Positions 1-12,209 of a stretch of 64,000 nucleotides of DNA are shown piece after piece. Position numbers and translations under genes: made by a program. The DNA lies in NCBI RefSeq assembly GCF_037392515.1, contig NW_027133892.1, positions 62,001 through 126,000 on the forward strand, written 5' to 3'. Under the pieces are notes generated by a model. That model saw only the letters and a program-made list of their open reading frames with translations, made no database searches and was not told where the DNA came from. The DNA comes from Haliotis asinina (Eukaryota > Mollusca > Gastropoda > Lepetellida > Haliotidae). Position 1 is the first letter of the stretch; the number at the start of each line of letters is the position of its first letter.

Positions 1-170
1 TCAATATTAAACAGTGGTGATATAAGATAAAGGTGAGCGTATCTTGCACCACCACGGTTGCACTCATGATTACAATACGCAAAGTCAAGTCAAATAAGAC
101 GAGATTTTTATTGATGTCAGCACACGTTGGAATGGAACAATATGTACTTCCTCCTTCATCAGGTGAATAA
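1..170 (-). repeat. Dispersed repeat fragment, inverted copy of 45890-46060
   Basis: Reverse-complemented, this segment aligns over its whole length with 45890-46060. Shared blocks include CACCTGATGAAGGAGG and GATACGCTCACCTTT, with intervening sequence similar at roughly 70% by eye. There is no convincing open frame. It is truncated by the window edge, so the family end is unknown. I cannot assign it to a class. Confidence 0.5.
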
Positions 171-470
171 ATACTAGAAGACGGCACGTGTAACTAAAGA
201 AGTAAGACAACAAAGGTGACATAGTACAAGTTAAAACAGGGTAGTGTAACAAACATCAGATATGTATTTATAGCAGTAAAAGAGACATATTAACAGAAGA
301 CAATGCGCAGCTTATAATATTTATAACCACTATTTATTCAAACACTTTCTATACGTGGGATAACAATGGCTTGAATACATACTATCTGGTCGTGATATGA
401 ACACCACCTGGCAGAACAGTTATAATTGCTGTAACCCTATCTGACAAATGTATTCAGTGCAACCTCCCTG
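171..470. other. Intergenic, no feature recognised
   Basis: AT-rich sequence without a usable reading frame, inverted repeat or recognised repeat. It may be more of the repeat whose start is at the window edge, but I could not align it to the other copy. Confidence 0.5.
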
Positions 471-580
471 AAAGGTACAAAGGGAGACAAGCCTCCCTGA
501 GATGAGACAAAGGGAGACAAGCCTCGCTGAGATGGGACAAGGAGAGACTAGCGACTCTGAGATTGGACAAGAGGACCCTG
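471..580. repeat. 30-bp tandem repeat, about 3.7 copies
   Basis: Consecutive 30-base units begin at 471, 501, 531 and 561. Each has the pattern GAYRRGACAA, then a GGGAGACAA-like block, then a GCCTCCCTGA-like block. Copies 1 and 2 are closest, and later copies drift. This is a small purine-biased minisatellite; no function can be read from it. Confidence 0.75.
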
Positions 581-921
581 GGGTGGACAGAAGTTCTTAA
601 GGCCAGTTGCCTGTTCCATATGTATTCTGGCATGTGCTACTCACCTGGTCCTCTGAAAACCTGCCATGCAGAACTGCTTACCATGTGCAAATGGAGGCAT
701 GTTTAGTATATCCTCTTAATGCGAAGAGATCTCTACTAAAACATTCCTGTCAGTCCTTATGTCGTCACCATACTTGTATTAATCAAGGAATACTTAAGCA
801 ATGTGCCTATCTGACACTGAACAAGACTACACTGGTGAGATGTAAGGAAACGCACCTGCAGGAAATAGGAACAGACATTTGAAAGTATTGTGATACTTGT
901 ACTGTGACCAGGTCAATAGAC
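581..921. other. Intergenic, no supported gene
   Basis: A 91-codon open frame (607-882, +) lies here, but it has low-complexity, non-conserved-looking composition, no splice context and no recognisable motif. I treat it as chance. Confidence 0.5.
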
Positions 922-1139
922 AACCCGTGAAGGTCCGAGGTAGAATAGGCCTTCAGCAACCCACGCTTGCCTTAAAAGACTACTGAGCATAACAAAAGTG
1001 GTAAGAGGCAACTGACGGGATCGGGTGGTCAGGCTCGCTGACTTGGTTGACACGTCATCGGTTCCTAGTTGTGCAGATCGATGCTCATGTTGTTGGTCAC
1101 TGGATTGTCTGGTGCAGACTCGATTATTTATAGACTGCC
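922..1139 (+). mobile_element. SINE (CTCA-tail family), 5' part, interrupted by a hAT element
   Basis: It starts ACCCGTGAAGGTCCG and runs through GGATCGGGTGGTCAGGC, GACTTGGTTGACAC and CACTGGATTGTCTGG to TTATAGACTGCC, where a DNA transposon is inserted. The tail resumes at 4034. The same body appears in many other places in the window, which lets the orientation be fixed with the CTCA-type tail as the 3' end. Confidence 0.85.
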
Positions 1140-1166
1140 CAGGGGTTCAAAATTTTTTTTAAAAGC

Positions 1167-1230
1167 CACTTGCCACAGGGCAAGTGACTTCAAGAAAGTA
1201 ACTTGCCCTGACTAATTTTCCACTTGCCCT
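1167..1230. repeat. Subterminal ACTTGCC(C) repeats of the hAT element
   Basis: Four copies of the heptamer ACTTGCC, in both orientations, lie within 95 bases of the left end: 1167-1174, 1178-1186 (inverse; the pair forms a small palindrome), 1201-1209 and 1221-1230. An inverse copy sits at 3949-3956 near the right end. Subterminal repeats of this kind bind transposase in characterised hAT elements. Binding here is inferred, but the same motif recurs in the second element at 44118-45326. Confidence 0.6.
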
Positions 1231-1413
1231 GATTTTTATGACATAATTGTGATGATATTTTGAAAGAATAAATCAACATGGTATTTGATGTTATTGTTTA
1301 CTGTTTGGAGGTCTTTTTTCTCTCTTTACAGGTAATAATTAGCACTGTTTTTATACAGAACAGTCTCTGACTCTCATATTGTTGAAACGTAATTTAAATC
1401 AATACCAGTATGA

Positions 1414-3658
1414 TTACTCTAAGGCTTTATGCATCTCTGGACTGGTGGCGGACTTGAAACAGTGTGGATATGGCAAAGATATGCCTGCTTGCTCGTGAAG
1501 ACCATGCCCCTTGACATGTCTTGTACCTTTACAGCCTGTCGTCCACTCTTTGATTGCTGACCTGGGGTCGAAGTCTTTGAGGGACCTGGGCCCATGTGTC
1601 ATAATTGTCAGGATATTGTTGAGGTTATCTTGACTGAGAACTGATCTGTGAGAGGATTTGACAAGATTCATAGATGAGAACAGCCTCTCACAAACTGCGG
1701 TGCAGGGGCTGATTGTAGACATAAGTTCAACAATTTTCAAGAAAACCTTAAAACACTGGGGTCTACTAAACAGCAGGTTTGACTAGCAATCATACACTGT
1801 TTTTTTACAGTTCTTTAAGTATCCTTTAAGAGTGGTGAACTCATCTTTGATTCTTGTCTTCTCCTCATCTGTGAATAGTGGATGGTAATGTTCAAGTAAG
1901 GCATCTATCTCCTCACACCCATACACTGAAAGACTGCACCTATCAGTGGGCCACTCTGTGTAGTCTAGTACTTTGAAGTATTTCAGTGGAGCTTGACTGA
2001 AACATTCAAACCTTTTGTCAATATATTTCACAATTCCATCAATGAGTGAATTGAAGAACATGTCCTGTTTGAAGTTTACATGTTTTGATTGTCCAATCAG
2101 TTGAATCACACCATCAAAAGTGCCATCTTGGGGTGCGTAGAGATCCATGAAGGCTTTCAGGTTTTCTCCTGTTTCTGGCTGTACCTTTAGTTGGGTAAGT
2201 TTCAACATAACACCTTCAATTTCCTGGGACAGTGTAGTGACAAGAAGGTCCTCCTTTTGGAACACAAGAGATACTTCAGTGAGTAAAGGGAGCACATCCA
2301 ACAGAATAAACAAAGTCTTAATGAAAGTCACAGTTTTTATTTTTGCAAGCCAGCCCTTTGCTTTAGAGCTCTGTTCAGTTCGCCCAGTAGCAACAGTTTC
2401 AAAGTGTTGTATCACTGAATGCAGACTTGTCCTCAGAGCCCTTACAGCTCTCTCTTTGCTAGCAAAGCATCTCACATTTTTCACATCACTCAAATGAACC
2501 AAATCTGTTTCAAAGATCTGAGAAATAGTTTTAAGTTCTCTTCTCATTTGGGGGCTATTATGGTAGAATTTAAATATCTGTTTCAATACCTCTTCAAAAA
2601 TTTTCAATGGCAACAGGCCCATTACTGCATCCAACACTGACAATTCCAGCTTGTGTGCTACACAATGAACAGGTACAACGTAAGGAGCTTCTCGTGTGAT
2701 CTTTCCTGCAACTCCAGAACGGTTACCCATCATAACAGATGCACCATCAAAGTTTGCAGACACTAGTTTGGGCCCCTCACAGTCATGTGATACAAGCTTT
2801 TCATAACTAATATCATTCATTTCAAGAGCAGTTTTTATTCCATCCAACACCCCATCAGCAGTAGCATGATCTAGAGTTACAACTGCAGCATGGAATGAAA
2901 CTGGAACACCATGGCTTACATAACGAATAAACAGTTTCCTGTTCAAGAATTGCCGAGTCAGTACTCCCATCACTAAGAATGGATACATAGTTTGCTTCAT
3001 TAATATCTGATTGGAAGTCTTTTTTCAAACTATGTCAAATTGCTTGAATAAACTTGCTCGCACCATCAATGTTTCTGTAATTATGCCCTATGTCCACACC
3101 AACCCTGTCAAGCAAGTCTAAGTGCATTGCAAAATCACTTAGTGGTTTTCCTTTGCTGGCAATGAGAAATGCTGTCACAAACAGTGTCTCAATTTGATCG
3201 TAATTCTTCTTGTCCATGTTTTTAAAACACTTCAAAAGTTTCCCGTCTCTCTCTACTTTATCGCAGCTTGCCCCAACCTCCAAATCACCGGTTTCACCGC
3301 TATGAATATAATATGACAAACACTCGGCATGAACGGCTGAACTGTCATGGATTTTCAGATATTCTACTCTGAATTTTGAACACCCACTGACAAAAGTGTT
3401 CTTTACCCCATGTCTCGTTGATACAGACGGAAATCGCGCACAATATTCACAAGTCATAATGTCTTTTTCTTCGTTGTAAAGTAACCACGGCCATTTTGAA
3501 CACCAAGACTTCTGAAACTGTCTACACCGTTTCTCGTTGTCGTACTTTTTATCTTTAGATTGTTTGGTGCAAACCTCGGCTTCAGTGTCATCACCCAAGG
3601 CCATCCTTTTCACCCCTGTGTCCGATTGTAAAAAACTGTCCATCAGTTTCTGTGACAT
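1414..3658 (-). pseudogene. hAT transposase, ZNF862/KIAA1586-like, broken
   Basis: Read right to left. The first block (3658-3035, 207 codons) has the FPWL-type stretch (WPWLLYNEEKD) followed by a Cys/His zinc-binding region (MTCEYCARFPSV ... HAEC), typical of TTF/KIAA1586-type hAT proteins. The second block (3000-1783, 405 codons) carries the RNase-H-like core, with ANFDGASVMMG and HCVAHKLEL. The third block (1740-1414) is the C-terminal dimerisation region, with CERLFSSMN and RSVLSQDNLNNIL. Damage: an in-frame TGA closes block 1, a frameshift follows near 2930-3000, and a TAG at 1783-1785 separates blocks 2 and 3, which are otherwise in the same frame. A domesticated host gene is possible in principle, but the terminal repeats and breaks argue for a dead transposon. 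Confidence 0.88.
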
Positions 3659-4033
3659 GTTTTTTTTCCATAAAACACGAGGCAGTCGTCTGCTATTCAG
3701 CCGCGGTCTGACAGTTCACTCAAACGTGCCTGCCGGCTCACTTGTCAGTGATTGGTCAGTTATTTATAAAAATGCTCGCTTCGGTTTCCAATAGCTTTAC
3801 TGCGAGGCCCCGATCGGGGAGGGATAAATAGCAAAGAAAGATAACTCTAGTTTATTATCATTGCGAAAGTTCCCTCATTTTGCTCTCGTATCGTCTCACA
3901 TTTACCTGTTGGAACCGTAAGCATTGCAGTAATTATCAGGTAGCCCACGGGCAAGTAAGATATCATTATTTATACGCCCGAAATGAAATCTGCCTTGTCC
4001 CGGGCGTCGGGCGATGGGATTTTTGAACCCCTG

Positions 4034-4064
4034 CTGCCGCCATATGGCTCACTCACTCACTCGG
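4034..4064 (+). mobile_element. SINE 3' remnant after the hAT insertion
   Basis: It begins with the second CTGCC and continues GCCGCCATATGGCT into CACTCACTCACTC. In intact copies the block between GCCATATAGCT and the CTCA tail holds GGAATATTGCTGAGTGCGG; that block is missing here, so this SINE had a small deletion as well as the transposon insertion. Confidence 0.8.
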
Positions 4065-4190
4065 ACTAAACGGCTATGCGGGTTTTGTTGTCGTTGTTTG
4101 TTTGTTTATCAACAGAATGTAAACACATCTTGGCAAAATTTCTTCTCTGCCCCACCCTACTATTCCAGGTGATTATCTTCAGTAATTAGA

Positions 4191-4204
4191 TGTGTGTGTG
4201 TGTG
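4191..4204. repeat. (TG)7 microsatellite
   Basis: Fourteen bases of alternating T and G just outside the left edge of the large dispersed repeat. Confidence 0.9.
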
Positions 4205-4229
4205 CCACGTGACCATTACTGTGTAGATA

Positions 4230-7200
4230 TGAAATTTGATAAGTGATGAGAATTGAATGAAAATATTCCTATGTTGTGAAACAAATCTAAATTTCCGTTT
4301 CTGTTTTATGGACTCAACAGATACCTAACAGAGGATACTGAAAAAGTATAACTAAGGGTTGACATGTCAGTTTTCAAACAAATTCCAGTTATGAAATTTC
4401 TTCAATATGTTAAAGTTTGAAACACAACAGTTTTCTTACAAAATCTATTCACATTTGGTAAATAGCATGAAAGAATCAGAAATGGTGATAAATTTTCTTG
4501 TTAGTTGTTAGGAAAGCACAATATACACTAAAACGTTACGTGAAAATGAATGCTCAGACAACATGGGTTCAACTACTACTTGCATACACTTGGTCAGGTC
4601 ATTTGAGTTGTGCATGGCAAAAGTATCGTAGCAAGTATTATGAGTGAAATATAAATAGATGTCAAAGACTGATACAGCACAGTCGATCATAGATATCTGT
4701 GAAGACTTAAGCCATTCTTAAGATACTTCATATCGACATGTTTATGACGGGTACCACCTGTGAGACAGGATGCTGTCACCTCTCCATGAACAACTAGTAT
4801 CGTCACTATTTCATAGTGATTCATAAACGCTTGCTCCACCATTGTATCGCATTTTGATAATCACTGGAATGGCTGGTTGTTATACAGAGAAGTAAATTAT
4901 TCCAAAAAGTGTGGACAAACTAAGATTTAAAGTTTCTGTGCTATAGAATCTGCACAGTCGACTCTTTCTTGTTTGGAACTGGGTGAGTGTGTCACACTGG
5001 TAGTATTTCAGCCATATTCTGACATTCCTAAAAAAATAATCTTAAGTTAAAAATAACCTGTCCACGGGACGGTAACAACTAGAATATCACAAATACCAAC
5101 ATAAAACGAGTATGTAAATATAAAACCTTTTAAATATTGAATATCATAAACCAGACTTGGGAGTTGGATCACCAAAAAAGGACCATGGTGGCTTAATAGC
5201 ACTTTTGATGCCTACATGGACCCCAGCTAGATTTACACCATCCCTTCAGATGTTAGCGACCTGTGAAGATCTTCAGCAACCCATGTTTGCCACAAAAGTC
5301 ATGGCTGACACATGTCCACGGTTCCCAGTTGCGCAGATCGGAGCTCATGCAGTTCATCACTGGATTGTCTGGTCTACACTTGGTTGTTTACAAACAAGCG
5401 ATATATATTAAATTAAACTCACTAAGTCAGATGTTAGCAGCTAGTCAGATCTAGCCAAAGTCATCCCTCTACAAGAATGTATAAAGTAGACATTTCTTGG
5501 TATTATTTCATAGCGAAACCACGGTAACTTTCATTATGGATAGATAAATTCCTATGGCAATGGATTCGATGTTTCAGTAATAGTCATGGAGCCAGTTAAC
5601 CTTGAAAGGTGTATGTAATATTTATATAAAACGTATCTGACAAACTTACTAACGTGGCAACTACAGCCCTGTTACAAAAGATCACAAACTGATCGGGTGA
5701 AATATTGTGAAGTTTATTTACTATGCTATTTTGCAATCGAATGTTTCACCCCAACAAGTATTAAGTTATGAACACTACATGGGCAGCATGTGTCTTACAT
5801 TCATCAAACCTGAACAAGCCAGCACAGGAAATAAGGCCTAAGACATATTGCATGCACGTTTGTTTGTTTCTTTGTTGTTTAACATCGCCATTACCAATAG
5901 TCCAGCTATATGGCAGCGTCTGTACGTAATGGACTGTGGACCAGACAATCCGGTGGTCACCAGCACAATCTACACCATCGGCGCGCCTGGCCGCCCAGCC
6001 CCTTAATTTAAGTTGCCTCTTACATGCATGGGTTTCCCAAGACCAATTCCACCCCTGATGTTCACAGGTATGTTATCAACCCACAACAAATAAACGTGTC
6101 TGGGACTGCCATGTCTCTCCTCTAAATCAACTCCATGTAAATTCTGCAGCAATCCCGGCAAGAACAGTTGTCACAGTTATACTGCTCACTTTGTGTGTGC
6201 AATTGCAAATCATGTTGATTCTGTCCTTAGATAAGGATTGAGCCTGTAGACATTCTTCACTTCCATAGCATGAAGACTATATGTCTAATAAAATGAAGTG
6301 TTGCTTTCACAGAAACATCTCCATGTGGCATTTCTCCCAGCAAACGACGGAATATATGTTGATTTGTTCAGCAACAGTAAACGGTACACAGTCGGGCTGT
6401 GGCCAAAGCATCCAAAACAGTTCTGTCGGATGGAGAGTTGATGAAAGCTATGTTGATGCAATTTGGTGTTTCTGTATTTTCGTCTTGTCGCCAGTCTCGG
6501 AGTTTATTCGAAATGGACCCAGTTCTGCAGGAAAAGTGCTCTGACCACCCTCACTGCAATGTAAACGCAAAAAGGTATCACATTTATCGATTGGTCCAAA
6601 ACTTGACTGGCACTTGGGTGTTTAACATAGAAACGGACCTTGTGATGATCGTTACCCCGCACAGTTTCATACCAGTCGATAAATGTACGCAATACACAAG
6701 AATGAGGAAGGCGTGCAAGATACGTGTCTTGCCGCATGTCTCTCATTCATGTTAAATGTTGATGTAATCAGGGATCATAATGAATTTCATCTTGCAACAG
6801 ATAACGTTTAATGGTATCAATGTACTTTTTTTAGTTTTTGACTTTGTCAAGTGTTAAAGTAAGATAACTATTTTACACACATTGAATAATGTTCGTAGCC
6901 TTCCTAGATTTCGACTGCTTTAAAGTAAATTCATTCCAAAATTTAAAAAAAATAGTTCAGTCTAAAGAAAATATGTAAATTAGCTGTTTTCACTTCTTTC
7001 CCAAGATTGGAAAGATACAGAAATAATAAATACTCCTTCTTTCAACTGACCAGCTTCTTTCAGTTTTCAGTTACAGATATTTGTTCACCTGTTTCAATGG
7101 GCAGATTGTGTATGTGGAGGAAAGGTTATGTTTGAATCTTTCCAAATACTGGTTTTGCCCTTTGGTGTATTGGCACAACCTTTAAAAAGGCAGTTGACAC

Positions 7201-10105
7201 CAAGCGAGAAATAACACACTTGAAACATTTTATGTGGTAAACATTTCTTGATTTCGGGATTTCTACCTTCAGCAGTATACATTTCCCTACCTCGGTGTAC
7301 TTTGTTGTTCTTGGTAGGCATAACCAGTCATTTTTTTAATTATTTTTTTTGTTTTTAATTTTGTAACATAATTTCGTCTTTTACTAGAATGAACTTTCAA
7401 TAAAAACAAAACACTTTGATTTTCATATTAAAAATAATTATTGAAAAGTTCTAAGGTTTACAAGACACCCACCTTGAGAAAAAAAAACAACTTTTTTTCA
7501 GCCACTGGTTTTTGGTTAGGAACGTTTCCAAAATATTTCTGCACTTTAAAAAAATACGTTTTAGTGTTCTAGTTTGTAATGGTATCCTGACTATCCATAT
7601 TGGTGATGGCAGTCACATATTGACAACATACAGTATGGAAATCTGGCCTTGTAAGAGTAGCCCCATGTCAGTGATTTTAAAGGGTTTTTTTCATATTTTT
7701 TTTGGTTTTTCATTTTTTTTTTCTTTTTTGCTTTCTTGTACAAAGATTTCATGATTAAGGTCTAAATGTGAGTAAACCATCATCAAAATGTAAGCATACA
7801 TATTCATTGTCATGGTACAACAGGCCTTCCTATCCCAAAAGGGTAAAATTTTAAGAAAAGAATATTTTACAGCTTTTATAGAAATATACGTTCGACCGTA
7901 AAATTTGAAGGTGATGTGATACAAACATATGTATATGTACTTAGAAGTGTTCTGTCTGTGAAATTTTACATGAAATTTTACGTGGAGCTAGGAATAATTT
8001 ATCAAAACACATTTTTTTTGTGACAAAAAAAATTATTAAAAAAATTACTAGCATTCAAACACCCGTTCCATTAGAAGGTTACCGCATTTCTTTCCAGCCA
8101 TATACTTGCTAGGGTAATTATTTAAAATATTTCTACACTTCTGAAAAACATTGGTATGCATTGTACTTGTTTATTGGCACCAAGTCTGTATTTTTGGCAA
8201 CAAAGGTAAAATATCTAACACATACACCTGCGAAATTTGTAGCTGACGGAGTAGTACCCAACTCAGCTGTTTCAACAGCATCATAAACATATGACATGTA
8301 GTAATGACCAGAAAGAGACAATATAATAACTGTATGTAAGGCAAGTTTAATGTTAGGAAACACTTGTCAAAATAAGTAACAACCAAGTAAAACATAAGGA
8401 CTTCTTGCTCCTTTCATAAGACAGGAGCAACAACATAAACTTTATACAGACAACATAGCACCACAACAAATTGAATAAATAAAGTTTTTCTCTCCTACAA
8501 CATAATCCATAAAATATATATCACTGAGCTGAAAACTAAGTTTGGCCCCAGTAACAAACAAATCTCAGCTAAGCCCTTTTATATCATTTACAATATCTCA
8601 TACATGATAGATTGACACCATATCTGATATTTAGAGGTCAGGGATGAGGTCTGAGGCAAGTACATTCCAGCAAGTACAGCTGGAATTATCGGGAAAAGTT
8701 TGGCAAAGTTTAATGTACAACATACGAAGAAATACTGTTATTCCTTGAAAGAGTACCTAGTCTTGTTCTTTCAGCTCTGTCACAAATTATCAATGCATAA
8801 CAGGTATAAATGCCTTAAAGAAATCCTAACGACAGCATACAGGTCAAGTTGCATGTTAATCATGCGAATCTGATATAACACTAGCCATCAATCTGTTTCT
8901 TTTCTGCAAAACATAAGTAGCCTGGCATTTCCTCTTTCTTCTCTTCATTTGGTCAGCCCAGGAGATGATAAATTTACAACATGAAATGTCGTCATGCTCA
9001 AATGTCAAGGGCTACTAACTTGTGTATACAGTCAATCATATTTTAATTAACTCACTGTCAGTCGTATTTCATTTTTGATAACCATGTCAGTCTCATAAAA
9101 AAGTACGTCTTCTCAATCAGTGTGCAGACTATTTACTTATACCAAATATGTGTTAAAATTATATTGATCGGCGGTAATAAATGGATTATATTCGTTCATT
9201 AGTTCAAGATGTATCATATCGCAAGTATTTCGCATCAAAGATGACACATCCAAGCTTGTTGACAAATACGATTTCAGCTGGCAGGCTCTGTGTGCATCCT
9301 TGTTCAGGGGCCTCTCAACATTAATGGGTGGCCCGGGAACCAGGATGGTTGCTTCATCGCAAACGAAAGTTACTTCCGGTATAGACGGTGGGGTCGTTTC
9401 CATTTTGATTTCGACATCAACACGTTGTTAAAAAAAGAATGTATGAGAATTTTTACACACACGTGGGCTTTGCATAATTTTTTTTTACACTTCGGAAGTT
9501 TTTGACGTCACATTTCTCAAAATATGAAAAAAGGTGTGTCTAGGTTTGTTGTTATCCTTCTTTTCCATTGGTTAATTTGTATTCTTTGTGCAATCAGAAA
9601 CAACGTTACAAATGCGCGTAGACGCACCCCACTGTTTTCTGACCATGTTTTTGTGCTTACGAGCTGTTTTGGTTAGCTCCCCTGGCTATTCTTGGCTTGT
9701 GTGCATTCTAACTGACCAATATTGTTCCCATCTGCCTCGTGTTTCATGACACCTGTGTTTCATGCCACATGTGATTTTTGACGATTTGTGGTGACTAGGT
9801 GGTGAAGAGAATAATTCGAATCATCAAACACAAGCAGATTCTGTTTCACGAATTTGTAATCATGAGGCAATGCCTGTTGTGGAGCATGCATGTTTGATAG
9901 ACCGTCTGTGTTCTTCATCAACATCCTTCTTCCTTGGCTTTTTATGGCAGCATAATACAAGCATCAAACTAATTCTATATCCATCGGCAATCTGAAGTTT
10001 CCAGCAGTATTTCAGCTGCACCATGTGGTTCGTGAAGAAGAACGTCCCCACCAGACAATCCAGTGATTGTCACGATTCCATACGAGGGTAGATCATTTGT
10101 TTATG
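4230..10105. repeat. Unclassified dispersed repeat, copy A (with internal insertions)
   Basis: Its left edge (GTGATGAGAATTGAATG) matches the reverse complement of 43700-43725. Other shared blocks are 4280-4330, 4360-4530, 5700-5860, 6240-6800 and 7000-7330, and, toward the right end, 9690-9760 and 9880-10090. Copy B (12210-14905) shares 4918-7330 and 9820-9930 in the same orientation. Two stretches look like additions relative to copy C or B: about 4705-5690 (absent from C) and 7330-9690 (absent from B). Short conserved peptides appear on the minus strand (NITFPP, HETRGRWEQY, DVDEEH) but always across stops and frameshifts. No polymerase, integrase or transposase motif is recognised, and there are no clean terminal repeats. 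Confidence 0.6.
5261..5400 (+). mobile_element. SINE (CTCA-tail family), partial, inside copy A
   Basis: CTGTGAAGATCTTCAGCAACCCATG and, further on, TTCCCAGTTGCGCAGATCGGAG plus CACTGGATTGTCTGG match the family body. The CTCA tail and the GACTAACGGGATCGGG block are missing. Two overlapping open frames of 84 and 63 codons here are products of the SINE and not genes. Confidence 0.75.
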
Positions 10106-10110
10106 AATTG

Positions 10111-10370
10111 TTTAGTTTAGTTTAACGCCGCACTCAGCAACATTCTAGCTATGTGGCGGCAGTATGTAAATAACCGAGTCTGGACCAGACAATCCAGTGA
10201 TCAACAGCAGGAGCATCCATCTATGCAATCGGGAACCAATGGCATGTGTCAACCAAATCAGGGAGCGTGACCACCCGATCCTGTTAGTCGCCTCTTACTA
10301 CAAGCATATAGCCACCTTTTGCGGCAAGTATATGTTGCTGTAGGCCTATGCTACCCCAGACCTTCACGGG
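10111..10370 (-). mobile_element. SINE (CTCA-tail family), near full length
   Basis: This is one of the most complete copies. On the plus strand it runs from TTTAGTTTAACGCCGCACTC through GTCTGGACCAGACAATCCAG and GATCCTGTTAGTCGCCTC to CCTTCACGGG, that is, tail to head. It is useful as the window's reference for judging truncation in other copies. It abuts the right end of repeat copy A. Confidence 0.88.
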
Positions 10371-11920
10371 CTTCACAGTAACAAACTTGTTGACTTTCTA
10401 AGTAATCCTATCACAAACACACTGTAATGGACCATTCAGTTGGTGTCTTTTCTTAACAGTACAAGAAAAGATAGCCACGGGGACTGTCCGGGAAGTCGAA
10501 GACCACCAGTATTGCCCATGAGCCAATTATTATTATCATTATCATAATCATTTGTCCTTCGCTGTCAATATTCATCTCTGTGTATTTCTCATTGTTGCTT
10601 AGTTGCAAAATGAGGGAAGAAGGTGAGGTGTGAGAGTTGAGGAGTGATGCTCTCAATCAGGAATACAAGATTGTCTTTCTGTGTCTGAAAAATTGCGGAG
10701 TGGGACATCCAGGTTCAAATCCCCCATCTCTGGTGTGTCCTTGTTCGAATATCCTTACGGCGTTGAAAACCAGCGACTGACTGATAAACTCTGGAGCAGA
10801 TGACTTTACATAATACAGTAAGCAACATTGGGACATGTATAAGCCTACACATGTAGTGTGAAACCCACCTCAAAATATGCAATTAAACTGCACTGAAATA
10901 TGATGAAAACTGAAAGACCTCTTTTTCCCCTTCCAGTTACATGGGCCTCCCTACAATACTGTCATCAGCTGCTAAGAACTTTGTTCACTATGATTAAACT
11001 TGATGAAAAAATAGCTGCTCACTCTTTCAAGAAATGTTTTTGCTCATGGAATTATTGATGCAAGAGTGACATTAAAATTCCAAACATTTAAAACGCAAAA
11101 TAGTCTTTAATATTTCAACACTTTTAGAAGTTGTGAGACATCCACACTATATTTGTAGACATGGCACGTGTCCAGAATATTATTTTTAAACAGGACCAAA
11201 TTTAATTAGATGTGTTGTCATCTGACATTTCTTGAACGTTTTAATAACATTTTAATCACATTTTGAACGTTTGTGACATATATAAAATTCTTCGAAAACC
11301 TATTCCTTAATATTTAACAAAGACTATTTTACAACCTTACGAAAATATTTGGAAAATGGGATTTTTATCACAATAATTCGGAGGGGTACTTTAGAAAGTG
11401 ATGAGGTTTAATTAAAACAGTGATTAATTGTAAATAAATATGTTGAATTTATAACAAATAGCGATATCTGGGACGCTGCGAGAGACCAAACTTACAATAT
11501 TAGTCTTAGGCACGGTCTCATCACTGCACCAGAATAATCAACATGAACCCTCAGCCGATCAGAACCCCGTGACGTCAGAACAGGCGATGATGACGTCATG
11601 ACATTTGTTCTTGAACTCTGACCTTGGTGCGGTGGCCGGTTAGAGTGTCACTTGATGTGACCACATTTCAGAGGACTTCTGCCAGAAAACTTGTAAATTG
11701 TAGACGGCGTTTTCTACCCAGTGTGTCTGTGTATGTTATACAATTTGAAGTGGAACAACTGCCATAATTTTTCGAGTTTTAATGTAGACACTGGATGATC
11801 TTTAAAAGGAGCTAGATACTTAAAAAGAGTTATATAACGCTGAACGTTCGATCTACTAAGTCACGTGACCAGCGCCATACTTGAGAACCAGCAAAGGGTG
11901 CCACAGTCAGGTGATAACAA
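10371..11920. other. Intergenic, no gene recognised
   Basis: About 1.5 kb of AT-rich sequence. The only open frame of note (10453-10656, -) is short, includes a simple ATTATTATC-like run and has no motif. A palindromic TGACGTCA-type hexamer cluster occurs near 11570-11600 (GTGACGTCAG and ATGACGTCATG), reminiscent of CRE/AP-1 sites, but there is no gene beside it. Confidence 0.5.
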
Positions 11921-12099
11921 GTGTGAGTTTTGTTTTATGCCGCTCTCCGCAACATTCCAGGTATATGGCAACAGTCTGTAAATACTTGACCGAGTCTGAA
12001 CCAGACAAATCCAGTGATCAACAGCAGGAGCATCGATCTGCACAATTGTGAACCAATAACGTGTCAACGAAGTCAGCGAGCCGAACCAACCGATCCCGA
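11921..12099 (-). mobile_element. SINE (CTCA-tail family), head-truncated
   Basis: From TGTTTTATGCCGCTCTCCGC through CCAGACAAATCCAGTGATC to CCGATCCCGATCAA on the plus strand. The head part (CCTTCACGGG end) is missing. The 96-codon minus-strand frame over it is an artefact of the repeat. Confidence 0.8.
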
Positions 12100-12209
12100 T
12101 CAATATTTTAACCTTTTGTTTTTGTTTCAGTGAGCAATGTGCAAACAGCATATCTTTTGATACTCGTGTTCCTATGTAATTTGAGTGCTACGATATTTTT
12201 TGTTTACAA

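Larger units (their letters stand above)
1140..4033 (-). mobile_element. hAT-type DNA transposon, 2,894 bp, 5-bp TSD CTGCC
   Basis: Both ends carry the terminal inverted repeat CAGGGGTTCAAAA (13 bases identical, then diverging). The flanks are CTGCC at 1135-1139 and CTGCC at 4034-4038, read here as a 5-bp target duplication. Excising the element and one CTGCC restores a continuous SINE, which independently proves the boundaries. The interior codes a hAT-type transposase on the minus strand. Short ACTTGCC motifs cluster near both ends. Most hAT elements make 8-bp duplications, but a 5-bp hAT group is known, and this would belong there. Coding damage means this copy is inactive. Confidence 0.88.

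Noticed and set aside
5157-5454. Overlapping 84- and 63-codon frames
   Set aside because: They coincide with a SINE fragment and the dispersed repeat, so they are repeat artefacts.
9137-9403. 88-codon minus-strand frame inside repeat copy A
   Set aside because: Looks protein-like at its start but has no counterpart in copies B or C and no splice or domain support.
4806-10105. Inverted blocks near both ends of copy A (ATTCATAAAC ... AATCACTGGA), suggesting terminal inverted repeats
   Set aside because: The same block occurs at 37945 and 46075 without a partner and contains the SINE core, so it is better explained as separate SINE-like insertions.
11560-11610. Cluster of TGACGTCA-type sites suggesting a CRE promoter
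   Set aside because: No transcription unit or exon can be tied to it; such short sites arise by chance.
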